Positions 1 to 10,877 of a stretch of DNA of 64,000 nucleotides are shown piece after piece; position 1 is the first letter of the stretch, and every line of letters begins with the position of its first letter. The stretch spans positions 1,088,569-1,152,568 of the forward strand of contig NW_004955518.1 in the NCBI RefSeq assembly GCF_000276665.1, given 5' to 3'. The position numbers and the translations under genes were made by a program. The notes under the pieces were generated by a model, which was not told where the DNA came from, made no database searches, and saw nothing but the letters and a program-made list of their open reading frames with translations. Origin of the DNA: Chinchilla lanigera. Taxonomy: Eukaryota; Chordata; Mammalia; Rodentia; Chinchillidae.

Positions 1-343
1 ATGATCCCCTCCCTTCTTTTGGCTTTGGGCCTGACTTGTTCTTCTTTTTCTAAAAGTTTAAGATGCAGCATTAGGCTACTTATTTGTTCTCTTTGTTTTC
101 CTTATGTGTGAATTCACTGCTATAAATTTACCTCTGAGGACTGCTTTCATTGCATCCCATAGATTCTGGTAAGTTGTATTTACATTTTCATTTATTTGTA
201 GGTATCTTTTAATTTCCTCTTTAATTTCTTCTGTGACCCATTGGTTGTTCAGGAAGTTGCTATTTAATTTCCAAGTGTTTATGGAGTGTTTGGAGTTCCT
301 TTTGTCGTTAATTTCCAATTTCATTGCACTGTGATCAGGCATA
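1..343 (-). mobile_element. L1 ORF2 fragment (reverse strand)
   Basis: On the reverse strand this reads as a piece of L1 ORF2 after the endonuclease domain. The reverse translation has the typical L1 run [21 protein letters not shown] and an alanine-rich segment near [13 protein letters not shown]. The frame is intact only for about 88 codons and is cut by the window edge. It is a remnant with no function of its own. The match is from memory of L1 protein sequences. Confidence 0.85.
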
Positions 344-779
344 ATTCAAACATAAACTGCAGGATCTACAGTTTGTGAACCACCTGAATCTATGTGTCCA
401 GTCAGTTCAGGACACATACAGGAACCGGATGTAGCCCAGATGGGTATCAGTCCCAGACTTCCCCAGCCTTCAACTCGCTAGGGCGTCTGGGCAAAGGCAA
501 AGCACAGACTCAAACCTCGGTTCAGCGGCTCTTGGAGCACTCACTCTCTCGGGGCAGGTCACGCAGGGCTGAGAGTCTGTTCGCCCACCCACAGCCAGTG
601 AAGTCCCTGGGGCTTCAGAGTGAAAACCTCCTCTCTGCTGCAGGAGCAGAGAGGCCAGAGCTCTGTCTGTAATGTGGGCTGGGTCCTGATTTGTGCGCTC
701 TGCCCTCAGGGATTAACTGGGAAATACCTGGCGCTCTCTGCATGTTTCAGCTGGGAACCGTGACAGTGTGGGCTGAGCT
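344..779. other. Unassigned GC-richer block between L1 pieces
   Basis: This block is clearly richer in G and C than the L1 sequence on both sides and contains several CpGs. It holds a 92-codon open frame on the plus strand (394-672) that resembles no protein I know. It may be an insertion into the L1, or part of an L1 5' UTR or an LTR that I cannot place. Confidence 0.4.
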
Positions 780-1075
780 CAATAGAATATTTAATCTCAT
801 AGATTTATATCCAGTCATTTTTTATGGATGAGAATTCTTTGCTAAACTGGTCATTCATGTTTTGTATCACTTTGCTTAGCTCATGTAGCTTTTTATTTGT
901 GTATTTTTTATACTTGCTAATGTTTTGTTTATTCAGTCCATTATCTGTTTAATTATACTTCTTCAAACTCTCCAGTTGCAGTTTTGGTCTGTATTTGAGT
1001 CTCCTTTTTCATCACTTTAATTAGCTCAGCAGTATGGCTTTTGATTTCCTTTCACTTAATGTCCCAGGGATCCGC
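780..1075 (-). mobile_element. L1 ORF1 fragment (reverse strand)
   Basis: The reverse complement gives a broken, Lys/Glu/Gln-rich coiled-coil-like stretch typical of L1 ORF1. It lines up loosely with the ORF1 part of the L1 near 42.3 kb: both share a run meaning roughly KAT/DELxKxxxxMNxQ followed by KE. It has many stops. It fits as the ORF1 of the reverse L1 whose 5' UTR follows. Confidence 0.6.
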
Positions 1076-2975
1076 TTTGAGGGAGGTGGGAGATTTGGGA
1101 GGCATTTTACTGTCTTGTTTCCTCATCTTTCTGTAATCATTGTTGTGTGTGCTGAGGTTTGCAGGTGCTTATAGTGGACTTTGTTCCTAGTATGGAGATC
1201 TCTTTAGTTTATGTTTTCAGGGATACACTTTTGGTGGGGCTACCTGTGTGTGCTGAGGTTTGCAGGTGCCTTTGCCTCTGTCCCGAGTTCCAACCATCTC
1301 CATTAATTCAGGAGGGAAGGATAAGGTGTAATTGACCCTGCACCCAGCTCACTAGGAATGGACCTCAGTATTGTTAATGACAGAAAAGCAATCCAGATGT
1401 TGACATATGGAGAAAAATCTACTAATAGTACCTACTATGCCACCCCTGCAATAGCAACTAAATCAGCAACTATAATAGAATCATAGACAAATTGGATATT
1501 GAAAAAAAACAAAAATATATCATTAACTATAGAAAATATATCTACAAATCATTACATAAATATTAAGGCACACAAAATATTGACATACAGTACATATCTA
1601 TTAAATACAATAATGATTCCTGAACTAACAATCAATAGTAAAAGCATAGAATAATTAAATATCTAAAGCTTAATTGTTATACTATTAAAGATAGAAGGGA
1701 TGCTGAACAGGAGAAAGAATGAGAAAAAAAATTGAAAAATTAAGCAATGGAAGAAGGGGAAAGAAATGTGACATAGAAGATCCTATTAAAAAGCATAAGG
1801 AAATTAATAAAATTTTTTAAAAGGTAACAGAAAATAACAAATAAGGAAAAATAAATAAAGTAAAAGGGAAAAAGAGAAAAGAAATAAAATGGAAAAAGGA
1901 AAAAACCTAAATGTCACAAAACCAATAGAGAATAAAAGAAAAGAAAAGAAATAAGTCCAGAAAAAATAATTTCTCTGTATATTTGAACAAGTGGTTTATT
2001 TCAAGAATTCTCCATTTTGGAACTCAGCAAGTCACAATTTTTTTCTTTTGTCCTAGTTTTATGGCCTGTGAGTTTGTTAGTTGCCTCTTGCTCCAGAGCT
2101 CTCTCTGTCCGTTCACCCCAGGTTGTGGCAACTGTCCAAGTGAGTTGTGTCCTTCTTCATGTTGGTAGATGGGGAAAGCATTCAGACCTCTGATCTGTGC
2201 TGGATGTGGGGAGCCAGGCAAGGGTTCAAGTCAACTGCTGCATTAATGCCAGCCCTTTAAGATCCAGCCACTTTTGAAGGCCTGCCTTCTCACCCCAAAG
2301 AGTGGGGATTATGTGTTTCCCAAATGGAGCCTAAACTTCTCAAGGGGTACCTGTTTATTCTGATCCTAGTTTGTGAGTCTGTCCCATAGCTGTCTCTCAT
2401 GCAGTCACTTTGGGAGGGTAACACTGGAAATGCTAAGGAGAAATCAATTTGTATTTTTTTTTCCCCCTGTGGCTTAGTCTTAAATAATCAACCCCTTCCC
2501 AAAATGGCCCCTGAGTATAACTACTTTCTGGCTCCATGGTGAGTGCTGCACTGGATTACTTCTCCAACTGTTGCCTGCCATATGTTAGGAGTCACTTTTG
2601 GAGCAAAATGCTATGCTGTTTTTAGAGTTTACAATAGCCATGGGCTTTTCTTGTCTCTATCACTGCTGGCCTCATGCACTTTTTCTCCCTGGGACACCAG
2701 ATCCTACAGTCTTACCTTCCATATGTGGAGATAGGTTCCCCTCCCCAATGCTGCAATGAACTTTCAGACTGCCTCTTTTTTTTCTCCGCATTGTAGTCAA
2801 TTTCTCCCCTTTCCCTGTAGCTGATGATTTTACTGTCAGCTTCCTCTCAATTCCTGGAGACTACTTCCTTTTTGCTCTTCACTAAGTTGTTATTTTTCAG
2901 GTGTCTGGATTCTGGGTTTTGTTGAGGGTATATTTTGCTGCTGATCACCAGTCTGCCATTTTGGTCTCCTGTCAG
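1076..2975 (-). mobile_element. Probable L1 5' UTR (reverse strand)
   Basis: The far end at about 2950-2975 reads, on the reverse strand, as a GAGACCAAAATGGCAGACTG-type start, which is the usual beginning of mammalian L1 5' UTRs (a YY1-like ATGGC box). The interior has an A-rich block on the plus strand at about 1480-1970, which is T-rich in the L1 sense. A comparable T-rich block lies in the 5' UTR of the L1 at 41 kb. No long frame exists. The extent is inferred from position between an ORF1-like piece and the 5'-end motif. Confidence 0.5.
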
Positions 2976-3918
2976 CTTTTATTTCATATTTTTTGTTCTG
3001 TTGTTAGGTACATATATATTTATAATTACTATATCTTCTGGATATATTGGACATTTTATCATTATAAAATCCGCTTCTTTGCAGTAATTTTTCTTTTAAA
3101 ATATTTCAGCTAATCCTGTATTTGTATGGGACCTCTAACTCTCTTTTAGTTATTTGTTACACTGTAATTTTTTTCCCATTTTAAACCCAAACTATCTGTT
3201 TTTTGCACCTAAAGTCTGTCTCTTATAGATGGCACATGATTAGAACATGTTTTTCCTTTTTTGAAAGATCCATTCTGCCAATCTATGTTTTGACTTTCAG
3301 TGATTAAATTACTTATATTTAATGTAATCATTGTTAAGTTAGGATCCACTTTGCTGTTTGTTTTCCTCATGTCCTGCCATTTTCTATGTTATTGTCTTCT
3401 TTGGTATTAAGCACACACGCATGATTTCAATTCTTTTATTTCTTTTACCATTTTTTGAGTTGTCATAATAATTGTCCTAGATGTTAAATTTAACATTTTA
3501 ATTTGCTACAGTCTAGTTTGGACTGATGCCAATTTAATTTTATACTGCATAAAATCTTCGCTCCTGTGGAGGGTCATGCCCTTCTCCTTCTTTGTGCTAC
3601 TAATGTTATAAAAATTATATCTTCATACATTATGTATCTATCAGCATAGATTTATAGACATTATTTTATAAAGTTTTCCTTTGAGTCAGGTAGGAAAAAG
3701 GTTGCAATAAAAATCTTCATTTATGATATTTTAAATATTTACCCATGAGGTTACCTCTGCCATACTCTTAATTATTTATGTGGATTGATGTTCTGCCTAT
3801 TGTCCTTTTATTTTTCTCTAGAGGACTCCCTTTGTTATTTCTTGTATAATACCTTAGCTAATAATGACTTTCTTTTTGTTTGTGAGTTTCTTATTTCTCT
3901 GTTGTTTCTGAAGAATAC
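2976..3918 (-). mobile_element. Old L1 ORF2 fragment (reverse strand)
   Basis: At about 3210-3360 the plus strand resembles the antisense of the L1 ORF2 3' half: a 'ctcttatagatggcacat' motif, then 'ccattctgccaatctatg', then the 'atttaatgtaatcattg' stretch. It is AT-rich and heavily mutated, without useful frames. It is an older insertion than the L1 5' end next to it. Confidence 0.65.
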
Positions 3919-3986
3919 TTTTTTTTTTTTTTTTTTGGTACTAGTGATTAAACCTAGCCTTCTCACCTTGCTACATCCCAGCCCTT
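3919..3986 (-). repeat. Degenerate ID-type SINE (reverse strand)
   Basis: A run of about 18 T is followed by GGTACTAGTGATTAAACCTAG and then TTGCTACATCCCAGCCC. This matches the reverse complement of an ID SINE (A-tail, GGTACC-like 3' part, 5' GGGCTGGG) with the middle missing. No clear flanking duplication is seen. Confidence 0.5.
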
Positions 3987-4014
3987 TTACATTCCTTATT
4001 TTGAGACTAAGTCA

Positions 4015-4195
4015 CTGTATTAGTTACTTTTTGTTACTGCTACAAAGTTCCAGGCACTCACAATTTAAAGGAGGGGTTTATTTTGGCTCACAGTTTCAGT
4101 GGATTCCATCTAGGGCCAGCTGGCTCCAAGGCAGAAACATCATAGCTGCACTGGAAAACAGCATGGAAAGAGAGAGTAAAACTTAACTCTCACTC
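4015..4195 (-). mobile_element. MaLR-type LTR fragment (reverse strand)
   Basis: It begins with 'ctgtattagttactttttgttactgctac', the reverse complement of the 3' end of MaLR LTRs (the 'GTAACxAATACA' end). A 'ggtttattttggctcacagttt' segment follows, the reverse of the AATAAA region. It is a partial copy, related to the LTRs at 4.6, 34.3 and 51.1 kb. Confidence 0.55.
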
Positions 4196-4479
4196 TGCTA
4201 TGTGAAAAAATTCCCTGGGTTCACACATATAAATATTAAATATAACACAACATTGAAAGATACCTACATGATCTAGGACTACAAAAATATTCTTAAACAG
4301 CAAGGGGGCTACATACAAAATTTATATCAATTTATTTTACTTTATTCAAAGATTAAAGGAAAATATAATTTTCCATGGTTTTGTCCCTTAATGTTCATTC
4401 AATACATTTTATCTTGACATACAGTCCAGTTTACCAAACAGCTTTTGAATTTACCTAATTACCTTTTCAACTTATCCAT
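4196..4479. other. AT-rich stretch, unassigned
   Basis: The sequence is AT-rich with no long frame. It may be old L1 sequence between the two flanking L1 pieces, but I see no diagnostic motif. Confidence 0.4.
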
Positions 4480-4622
4480 TAAGGCCTTTTATTAACAGCT
4501 TTACTGAGAAATAATGTAAATACACATCATTTACTCTTTTAAAGTGTACAATTCAGTGGCTTCTAAGATATTCACAAGGTTTTGTATTTATCACAACAAT
4601 CATTTTTAGAACATTTTTATTG
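4480..4622 (-). mobile_element. L1M-type 3' end (reverse strand), part 1
   Basis: It contains 'tttactgagaaataatgtaaatacacatc' and 'tttaaagtgtacaattcagtggc', the reverse complement of the well-known 3' end of old L1M elements. The same element resumes after 5008, so a later LTR split it. Confidence 0.75.
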
Positions 4623-5008
4623 TTTCCCATGTTTGTCAGCTTTCTGTTACTGTAACAAATACCTGCAGCAACCAAATTAAAAACAGGAAAGTTTTATTTT
4701 GGTTCATGGTGTAGAGGTTTCAGTTAATGATCAGTGGGCCCTGTTGCTTTGGGTGTGTGCCTAGGCCATACATCATGGTGGGAGCATGTGGCTGGGGAAT
4801 CAGCTCATCTCATGTTTGGCAGAAAGTATAAAAGAGAGGAAGAGAAGGGGCTAGAGTCCCAATACATTCTTCAAGGACAAACCACCAAATGACCTAATTT
4901 CTTTCCACTAAGCCATATATCCTGAAGCTTCTACCACCTCCCAACAGTGCCATGGGTTTGGGAACAAACTTTCAACCCATAGGCTTTCCAAGCATTCAAG
5001 ATCCAGAT
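4623..5008 (-). mobile_element. MaLR-type solo LTR (reverse strand), inserted in L1M
   Basis: It starts 'tgtcagctttctgttactgtaac' and carries 'ccacctcccaacagtgccatggg' near its other end, the antisense hallmark of MaLR-type LTRs. The L1M 3' end continues on both sides, so the LTR is the younger insertion. It is about 386 bp. The same order of motifs recurs at 51.1 kb. Confidence 0.65.
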
Positions 5009-5345
5009 CATAGCATCCCTAAAAGAAACTCTGTAGCCCCTAGCCATCTCCTGTCAAGATCCCAGCACACCCACCCCTACCTGAACAGTAATCTACTTTC
5101 TGTCTCTATAGATTTGCTTTTCTGGACATTTTATATGCATGGAATCATGCAGTGATTGTATTTGGCTCATGTTTTCCACATAACACAAGGCTGAACCATA
5201 CTGTACTGTGTATCAGTGCTTCATTTCTTTCCATTTCTGAATATTACTGTGTATAAATGTACTACATTTTATTTATCCATTCATCTATTAACGGGCATTT
5301 GGTTATTTCCATCTTTTGAGTTTTAAATTTCACTTACAGCTATAA
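5009..5345 (-). mobile_element. L1M-type 3' region (reverse strand), part 2
   Basis: It reads 'aatctactttctgtctctatagatttg', 'catggaatcatgcag' and 'ttatccattcatctatta', the antisense of the conserved L1M ORF2 C-terminal and 3' UTR junction. It continues the element broken at 4622. Confidence 0.75.
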
Positions 5346-6066
5346 GTTTTAGAATGTTATTTGTTTCCTTTTTTATTGGTTAGTTGTAACTTCATTTCTT
5401 AATTTCTTGAATCTAACAATTTATGTCTTCTACTTAATAATATCTAGATATTTTTGTTGTTGCTGTTTCTGTGGTCTGCTGTTCCTTTCTTTTTCTTGTT
5501 ATCTTTATTTACTTGTATACCTACTTATTTGTGATTGAGTGTTAAACATTTTGTATAAAATTAAAATTTGTAGAGGTCATTCATAGCTTGGGGAGGTGCT
5601 CGCTTCCTCTAAAGAGAATTTGTTTTGTTTCTGGGAGCTAAGTAGGCCAGGGACTTGATCACATCAATCCAGTGTGACTTAAGACTTTAGGACACTGGTC
5701 TCCTGGATCACCTAAAATTCCAGGGTGTTTACTAAGGTTCTTCCTCCAGCTTTGACTCTGCAACCTGAGACTTCCGACAGTTCTGCTCTGCCTTTTAGAT
5801 TCTTAGCTGCCATTTTCACTTTCAGTATTAGTAACAACCAAAAATATAAAAGTGGCCCTAAATGCTAGATTTATTTTTTGGTTCTTTCCTTCTTCTAAAT
5901 TCTTTCCCTCCAAAGTCTTATTTTCTTGGTAGTTTTCTTGTCTTTGAAAATATTTCTAGTTAAGAATAACCAGACAGTTTATCTGAAACAATCTAGTCAG
6001 TCAATGCTGGAAACAAACTTCTTCCCACAAATTTATAATAAATTTTCTCAAGTATGTACTGAAATA
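5346..6066. other. AT-rich stretch, possibly more old L1
   Basis: The part around 5530-5680 ('gtgattgagtgttaaacattttg', 'gggacttgatcacat') resembles antisense old repeat sequence that I recall beside L1M elements. I cannot name it with certainty. Nothing coding is visible. Confidence 0.35.
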
Positions 6067-6116
6067 AATTATATATATATTTATATAGATATATACAGAT
6101 ATAGATATATATGGTT
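6067..6116. repeat. AT-rich dinucleotide-like microsatellite
   Basis: It is an imperfect run of TA, TATAGA and TACAGA units, directly before the T-rich end of a reverse B1. Confidence 0.8.
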
Positions 6117-6119
6117 TTG

Positions 6120-6223
6120 TTGTTGAGACAGTCTCAGTTCAGACTGGCCTCAAACTCCTGGAAATCCTCCTACTTCAACTTCCTGAGTGCTGGGATTACA
6201 GGTGTATGCTACAACGCCCAGCA
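6120..6223 (-). repeat. B1 SINE (reverse strand)
   Basis: 'gagacagtctcagttcagactggcctcaaactcctgg' followed by 'cctgagtgctgggattacaggtgtatgc' is the reverse complement of a B1/Alu-like 7SL-derived SINE. The copy is diverged and lacks part of the internal duplication. Confidence 0.88.
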
Positions 6224-6239
6224 GGAGCAAACATTTTTA

Positions 6240-6590
6240 CACATGGGTGAATAAAGTATAATTTAGTATAGCTTTCTAACAACCAATGTGTTCAGTAAGG
6301 ACCAAAATATATAATAGATATTGGGAAATGAGGAAAAAAATGTTCAAATGGGATGGAAAACAAAGGAGGGGGGTGGGGTGAAGGATGGAAAGGAAAAGAA
6401 AAGACGAGAAAAGAAGGCAAAAATAGAAACAAAGGTTTTATAAATAAGGAGGGGAAGATGGGCTAAAGGGGAGGGACTGGATTGGGTAAAAAGGAGAATA
6501 AGATGTCCTATACAGGTAGAAATTCCTATGATGAGTGTGACTGTTATGTATATCTAAAATGTACCAATAAGATTAATTTTTTTAAAGAAG
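6240..6590 (+). mobile_element. L1 3' UTR fragment
   Basis: It shares the order 'aaggaccaaaatatataata', a purine-rich tract, 'cctatgatgagtgtgactg' and 'tgtaccaataagattaatt' with the 3' end of the L1 at 9.77-10.07 kb. It is therefore the tail of a second copy of that L1 subfamily, truncated at its 5' side. A G/A-rich tract follows. Confidence 0.75.
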
Positions 6591-7065
6591 AAACGGGTAG
6601 AGGAGGGGGAGGAAAAGAAAAAAGGAGGAAAAAAGAAAAAAAAGAAATCTATTCATACAGTGCCCCATTATATAAAGAGATCCACAACTTACAATTTTAA
6701 AATCTCCAAAGTTCTAAAACTGAAAAATTTTTTAAAGTTTGGTACCAAAACTCATTGGACGATAAACCCTGACCTAAAGTGCTAAGAGGTTACTTATGTA
6801 TTTTATCATGCTTGGTATAGATATTCATATACTTACTGTATAAATATTAATGTGCTTGGTTATATGAAGCAGTCTTAGATCTGTTGGGAGTACTGTATAA
6901 TATAGTATGTAGTATTTGCAGTATGTTCCATTTTTGAAGACTGAAAAATTATGAATTGTGAAATATCTGGGAGCAAGGGTAAGAAATTTCAGGTAAATAT
7001 CTGAAATTAAAACTACATGAGTGGAAAAAAAAAAACCCAAAACCAATGTGTTCATTGCCTATGGC
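6591..7065. other. Purine-rich tract, then an old unassigned repeat
   Basis: At 6590-6650 there is a GA-rich run. The part at 6660-7000 ('aaaatctccaaagttctaaaactg', 'aaactcattggacgataaaccctgacc', 'gcagtatgttcc') resembles an ancient mammalian interspersed repeat I have seen but cannot name. No coding sequence is visible. Confidence 0.4.
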
Positions 7066-7069
7066 CTTA

Positions 7070-7512
7070 AAAAAATTATGTCATTTGACCCAGAGATTCC
7101 AAATCTGTGAACAAATCAGAAAGAAATAAGAGATGGAAAAAATTTTTATTTACAGGATTATTCAAAACAACTTTCAACAGAGAAAGTCAGTTATAAACTA
7201 TTCATTTATAAAGTCAAAAAAAATTATGGTACATCTATAGGATAGAAGAGTAAGGAATGATTGAAATCATGTATTGAAAAGTACTGATAAAAGAAAATAA
7301 AATATATAAGGAGAATAAAATTTTCATATAACGTGATCCCATTTTTTAAAAAGTGACGAGATAAAATGCTAGAAAGATATAAAATAGCTTGCAGTTAACT
7401 GGATGGTGAGATTAAGGTTGATTTAAAAACAGTTTTCTTCAGACATTTTGTATTTTCAAAAGTTTTTATATTATTAACTAATTTTATGATGCAAAAAGAC
7501 ACAAAAGAGTAT
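7070..7512 (+). mobile_element. Old L1M 3' end
   Basis: 'catttgacccagagattccaaatctgtgaac', 'aattatggtacatctata', 'cgtgatcccattttttaaa' and 'acattttgtattttcaaaag' follow the order of the L1M ORF2 C-terminus and 3' UTR. The copy is strongly diverged and has no frame. Confidence 0.75.
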
Positions 7513-7865
7513 CTCTAAACATTTTATTTAATGGATTATAGAAGCCATTACTTTATCACAAAGCTTTTAGCAAGCTAGAAACTCTTTCCATGTTTAAAGA
7601 CTTAGGTCATGTACTTCACGCTAGGAAGGGAAGACGATGAAGACAGGATCCTGGCAGGAAACCCATGGAGTCACTGGGGAGGTCACGGTCAGCATCTTCA
7701 TTATGTTTTAGGGAGCAGTTGGCTCCAGGGCTACAAATGTCTTTGAAAATTGACAAACTTTCAGCCCATGTAGAGTGGGCACTTCTCAGATTTCTGGATT
7801 CAAAAAGCAGGGTTTTTTTCAAAAAATCATTTTATTTTTGATTAATATGTATAAATTAATCATGT
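7513..7865. other. Unassigned, no gene seen
   Basis: A 68-codon reverse frame (7616-7822) crosses this stretch but resembles no known protein and has no visible splice context. I treat it as chance. Confidence 0.5.
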
Positions 7866-8332
7866 AACTGGATACAAACTCAATATTCAAAAAGCAATAA
7901 CATTCCTGTAAACAAATAACAAACTCACTGAGGGAGAAATTAGGAAAACCACACCTTGCACAATAGCATCCAGAAAATGAAATACTGATGAAGGAAGTAA
8001 AAGATCTTTACATTGAAAACTACAGTATTCTGGAAAAGGAGACTGAAGAGGATATCAGAAAATGGAAAGCTATCCATTGGTTTTGAGTAGGAAGAACCAA
8101 TACAGTGAAAATGGTCATACTCCCAACATTGTTATACAGATTTAATGCAATCCTGATCAAAATACCAATAGCATACCTCACATAATTACAGAACACATTC
8201 CTAAAACTCATTTGGAACCAGAAGAGACCTAGAATAGCAAAAAAGGTTCTGAGCAACAAAGGTAAGGCAGCGGCATCACAATCCCTGACTTGAAATTATA
8301 CTACAAATCACCTATGATAAAAACAGCATGTT

Positions 8333-8408
8333 GGGGCTGGGAATTTAGCTCAGCGGCACAGCGCCTGCCTGGCAAGTGCAACATCGTGAGTTCGATTCCT
8401 GGTACCGG

Positions 8409-8444
<36 letters not shown>
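8333..8444 (+). repeat. ID-type SINE inserted in L1
   Basis: GGGGCTGGGAATTTAGCTCA (tRNA-like A box), GTGAGTTCGATTCCTGG (B box), GGTACCGG and then 36 uninterrupted A. The B box keeps the GTTCGATTCC core of a Pol III promoter. The flanks 'aaaacagcatg' and 'cccagcatg' suggest a short imperfect target duplication. The long pure A-tail suggests a fairly young insertion. Confidence 0.92.
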
Positions 8445-8446
<2 letters not shown>

Positions 8447-9586
8447 CAGCATGCTACTGGCAAAAAACAGACTTGAAGGTCAATGCAACAGACTTAGAAG
8501 ATGCAGAAACAACTCCAAATACACTCAGCCAACTTATTTTTGACAAAGGCACCAAACATGTTCACTGAAAGAAAGATAGCCTTTTTAATAAATGGTGTCA
8601 GAAAATCTGCCTTTCCACATTCCAAAGATTAAAAGTAGACCCATATCTCTCACTATGCACTAAACTAAAATTGAAATGGGTCAAAGATCTAAATATTAAA
8701 AGAGAAACTCTAAATCTGCTGAAAGATAGAATAGGTAGAACTCTTGAAGATAGGTGTAGGAAAAGACTTTATGAACAAAACCCTGATTACACAGGAAATA
8801 TTACAAAGATTCAACAAATGGTACCACATCTTATTAAAGAGATTTTACACAGCAAAAGAAATCACCAAGAGTAAAGAGACAACTCACAGTGTGGGAAGAA
8901 CTTTTTGCCAGCTGTTCATCAAAAGACTAATATCTAGCGTATATAAATAACTCAAAAAAATCAAATCTCCCAAATTTAAAGACTCAGTGCAAAAATGGGC
9001 ATCTTAAATGAGCAGACACTTTTTAGATGAAGAAGTATAAACGGTATATAAATATATGAAAACATGTTCAACATGACTGGTTATTCCAGAAATGAAAATT
9101 AAAACAACACTGAGATTTCATCTCATTCCAGGAAGAATGGCTATCATCCAGAAACCAACCAATAACAAATGCTGGCAGACCTGTGGCTAAACACGAATGC
9201 TTTTCCACTGTTGATGGGAGTATAGACTGGTGCAACTGCTGTGGAAATCAGTGAGGAGACTCATCAAAATACTGAAACTAGAGGCTCCATTTGACTCAGC
9301 TATTCCCCTTCTTGGTATCTTTTTGAATGAAGAGCATCCACCGCACTGATATATGCACAAGCTTGTTTATAGCCGCATAATTTGTCATAGCTGAATCTTG
9401 GAAAAAGTCCAAATGCCCATCAACCAATAAATGGATAAAGAAGATATGGTGCTTTTTTTATTAAATGGGATACTGCTCAGCCACAACGAAGGATGAATTT
9501 GAGACATTTCTAGGTAAATGGATCGACCTTGAGACCATACTCTTAAGTGAAATAAATTCGACACCCACGTTCAAATATCACATTGA

Positions 9587-9729
9587 GGCCGGGCGTGGTG
9601 GTGCATGCCTGTAATCCCAGCACTCAGGAGTCTGAGGCAGGAGGATTGTTATGAGTTCGAGGTCAGTCTGGGCTACAAAGTGAGCTCAAGATCAGCCTGA
9701 ACTGCATAATGAGACCCTGACTCAAAAAG
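9587..9729 (+). repeat. B1 SINE inserted in L1
   Basis: It starts GGCCGGGCGTGGTGGTGCAT and includes 'gtaatcccagcactcagg' and 'gagttcgaggtcag'. The tandem pair 'cagtctgggctacaaagtgag' / 'cagcctgaactgcataatgag' is the internal duplication that marks rodent B1. The 12-bp TCAAATATCACA at 9571-9582 is repeated at 9730-9741, a clean target duplication. Confidence 0.95.
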
Positions 9730-10089
9730 TCAAATATCACAAGGTTTTTCTCTGGTGTGAGAAACTCAAAGTGTAAATGAGGACCAAAATGTATAATAAT
9801 ATAGTTATTGTGAAAGAGGAAGAAAATGTCCAAATGGCAAGGGGGATGAGGGAAGGGGGAGGGGAAAAGAAGGAAGAGAAAAAAATGAGAAAAGAAGGAA
9901 AAAATGGAAACAAAGCTTTTGTAAATGAGGGGAAGTAGGGTTAATGGGGGAGGGGAATGGCAAAAAAGAAAAAAGATATATCATGCACAGGTGCAAAGTC
10001 CCTATGATGAATGTGATCATTATGCATATCTAACTTGTACCAATAAACTTAATTAAATTTTTGAAAGGATAAAAAATTACACATATTAA

Positions 10090-10445
10090 TGGGGTTCAGT
10101 GTCATTTTCCATACATTCCTATAGCATGCACTGATCAAATCCAATTTCCTTTTTTCCCACCTATACCTATCCTTTCTAATTCCTGTCTACACCAAATTAC
10201 TAGTCCACGTCTAGGTGGACTATTTTTAGCTTCCATAGATGAGGAAAATCACATGTTTCTGTCTTTCTGCGTCTGGCGTATTTCACTGCTTATCTTGATT
10301 TCTAGTTCCATCATTTTCCTGCAAGTGACAGGGTTTCATTCAGGGCAGAACGATGTTCCCTTGTGCAGGTACACCACACTTCCTTCAGCCACTCATCCAC
10401 TGGTGGGCACTTAGGTTGGTTCTGTAGCTTAGCTTGAAGCAATAC
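10090..10445 (-). mobile_element. Old L1M fragment (reverse strand)
   Basis: 'ttctagttccatcattttcctgcaagtgacagggtttcatt' and 'ccactcatccactggtgggcac' are the antisense of the L1M ORF2 C-terminus and 3' UTR junction. It sits tail to tail with the forward L1 ending at 10075. Confidence 0.7.
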
Positions 10446-10559
10446 TTATTTCCTTATACAAAGACATTTTAAAAATCTTTTCCACCATGAAAGGAATGTA
10501 CTTAACAAGATTTCATTAATTGAAAATTGTGTTTTAAAAATTTCTGAGTAAAATTTTGC

Positions 10560-10877
10560 ATGCTTATGTCTGGTAATCTGAACAACTAATTTGAAAACAA
10601 TATGCAACATAACACCACTGTTGAATTCCTATCATCTTGTTTGGCGGAACTCTGTATCATTTATAATTTTTTGTTTTTATTTTTTATTCCCTTATATCTG
10701 GTAATCTGATCAGCTTTGATGAAGATAAAAATATGTAATAGAACAGCCACTGTTAATCCCTATCATTTTTCTCTGAAACCCTGTATTACTCTCATTGTTT
10801 TTGCTTTGTTTTGTTTTTGTCTGTTGTTGACATTTTGCTGTTATTTTTTTTCTTAATTCTCTTGAAAATAAAAAAAA
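10560..10877 (+). mobile_element. L1 3' UTR fragment with a 128-bp tandem duplication
   Basis: The block 'tatgtctggtaatctgaac...cactgttgaattcctatcat' (from 10564) recurs as 'tatatctggtaatctgatc...cactgttaatccctatcat' (from 10692), a 128-bp spacing. Both resemble the L1 3' UTR at 47.27-47.38 kb ('tatatcttgtactctgag', 'ctttgaagataacaaaa'). The fragment ends in an A-rich tail at about 10870. Confidence 0.65.

Larger units (their letters stand above)
7866..10075 (+). mobile_element. 5'-truncated L1 (ORF2 C-terminal part and 3' UTR)
   Basis: The copy starts after the reverse transcriptase core, in the 'aatagcatccagaaaatg' region, and runs through the ORF2 C-terminus to a purine-rich 3' UTR ending with 'accaataaacttaatt'. 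Typical L1 strings are visible, such as MKWVKDLNIKRETLNLLKDRIGRTLED with the frame then shifted (8671-8950). An ID SINE (8333-8444) and a B1 (9587-9729) interrupt it. Frameshifts and stops make it a dead copy. The same 3' UTR is at 6.3 kb. Confidence 0.88.

Noticed and set aside
5595..5625. 'ggtgctcgcttcctc' resembling the start of U6 snRNA
   Set aside because: Only about 12 bases match and the rest of U6 is absent.
8333..8444. tRNA-like A and B boxes suggesting a tRNA gene
   Set aside because: The element lacks a foldable cloverleaf end, has a poly-A tail, and recurs in many copies: it is an ID SINE.
8290..8568. 92-codon frame with a poly-lysine run
   Set aside because: It reads through the ID SINE and its A-tail into L1; the lysines are the poly-A.
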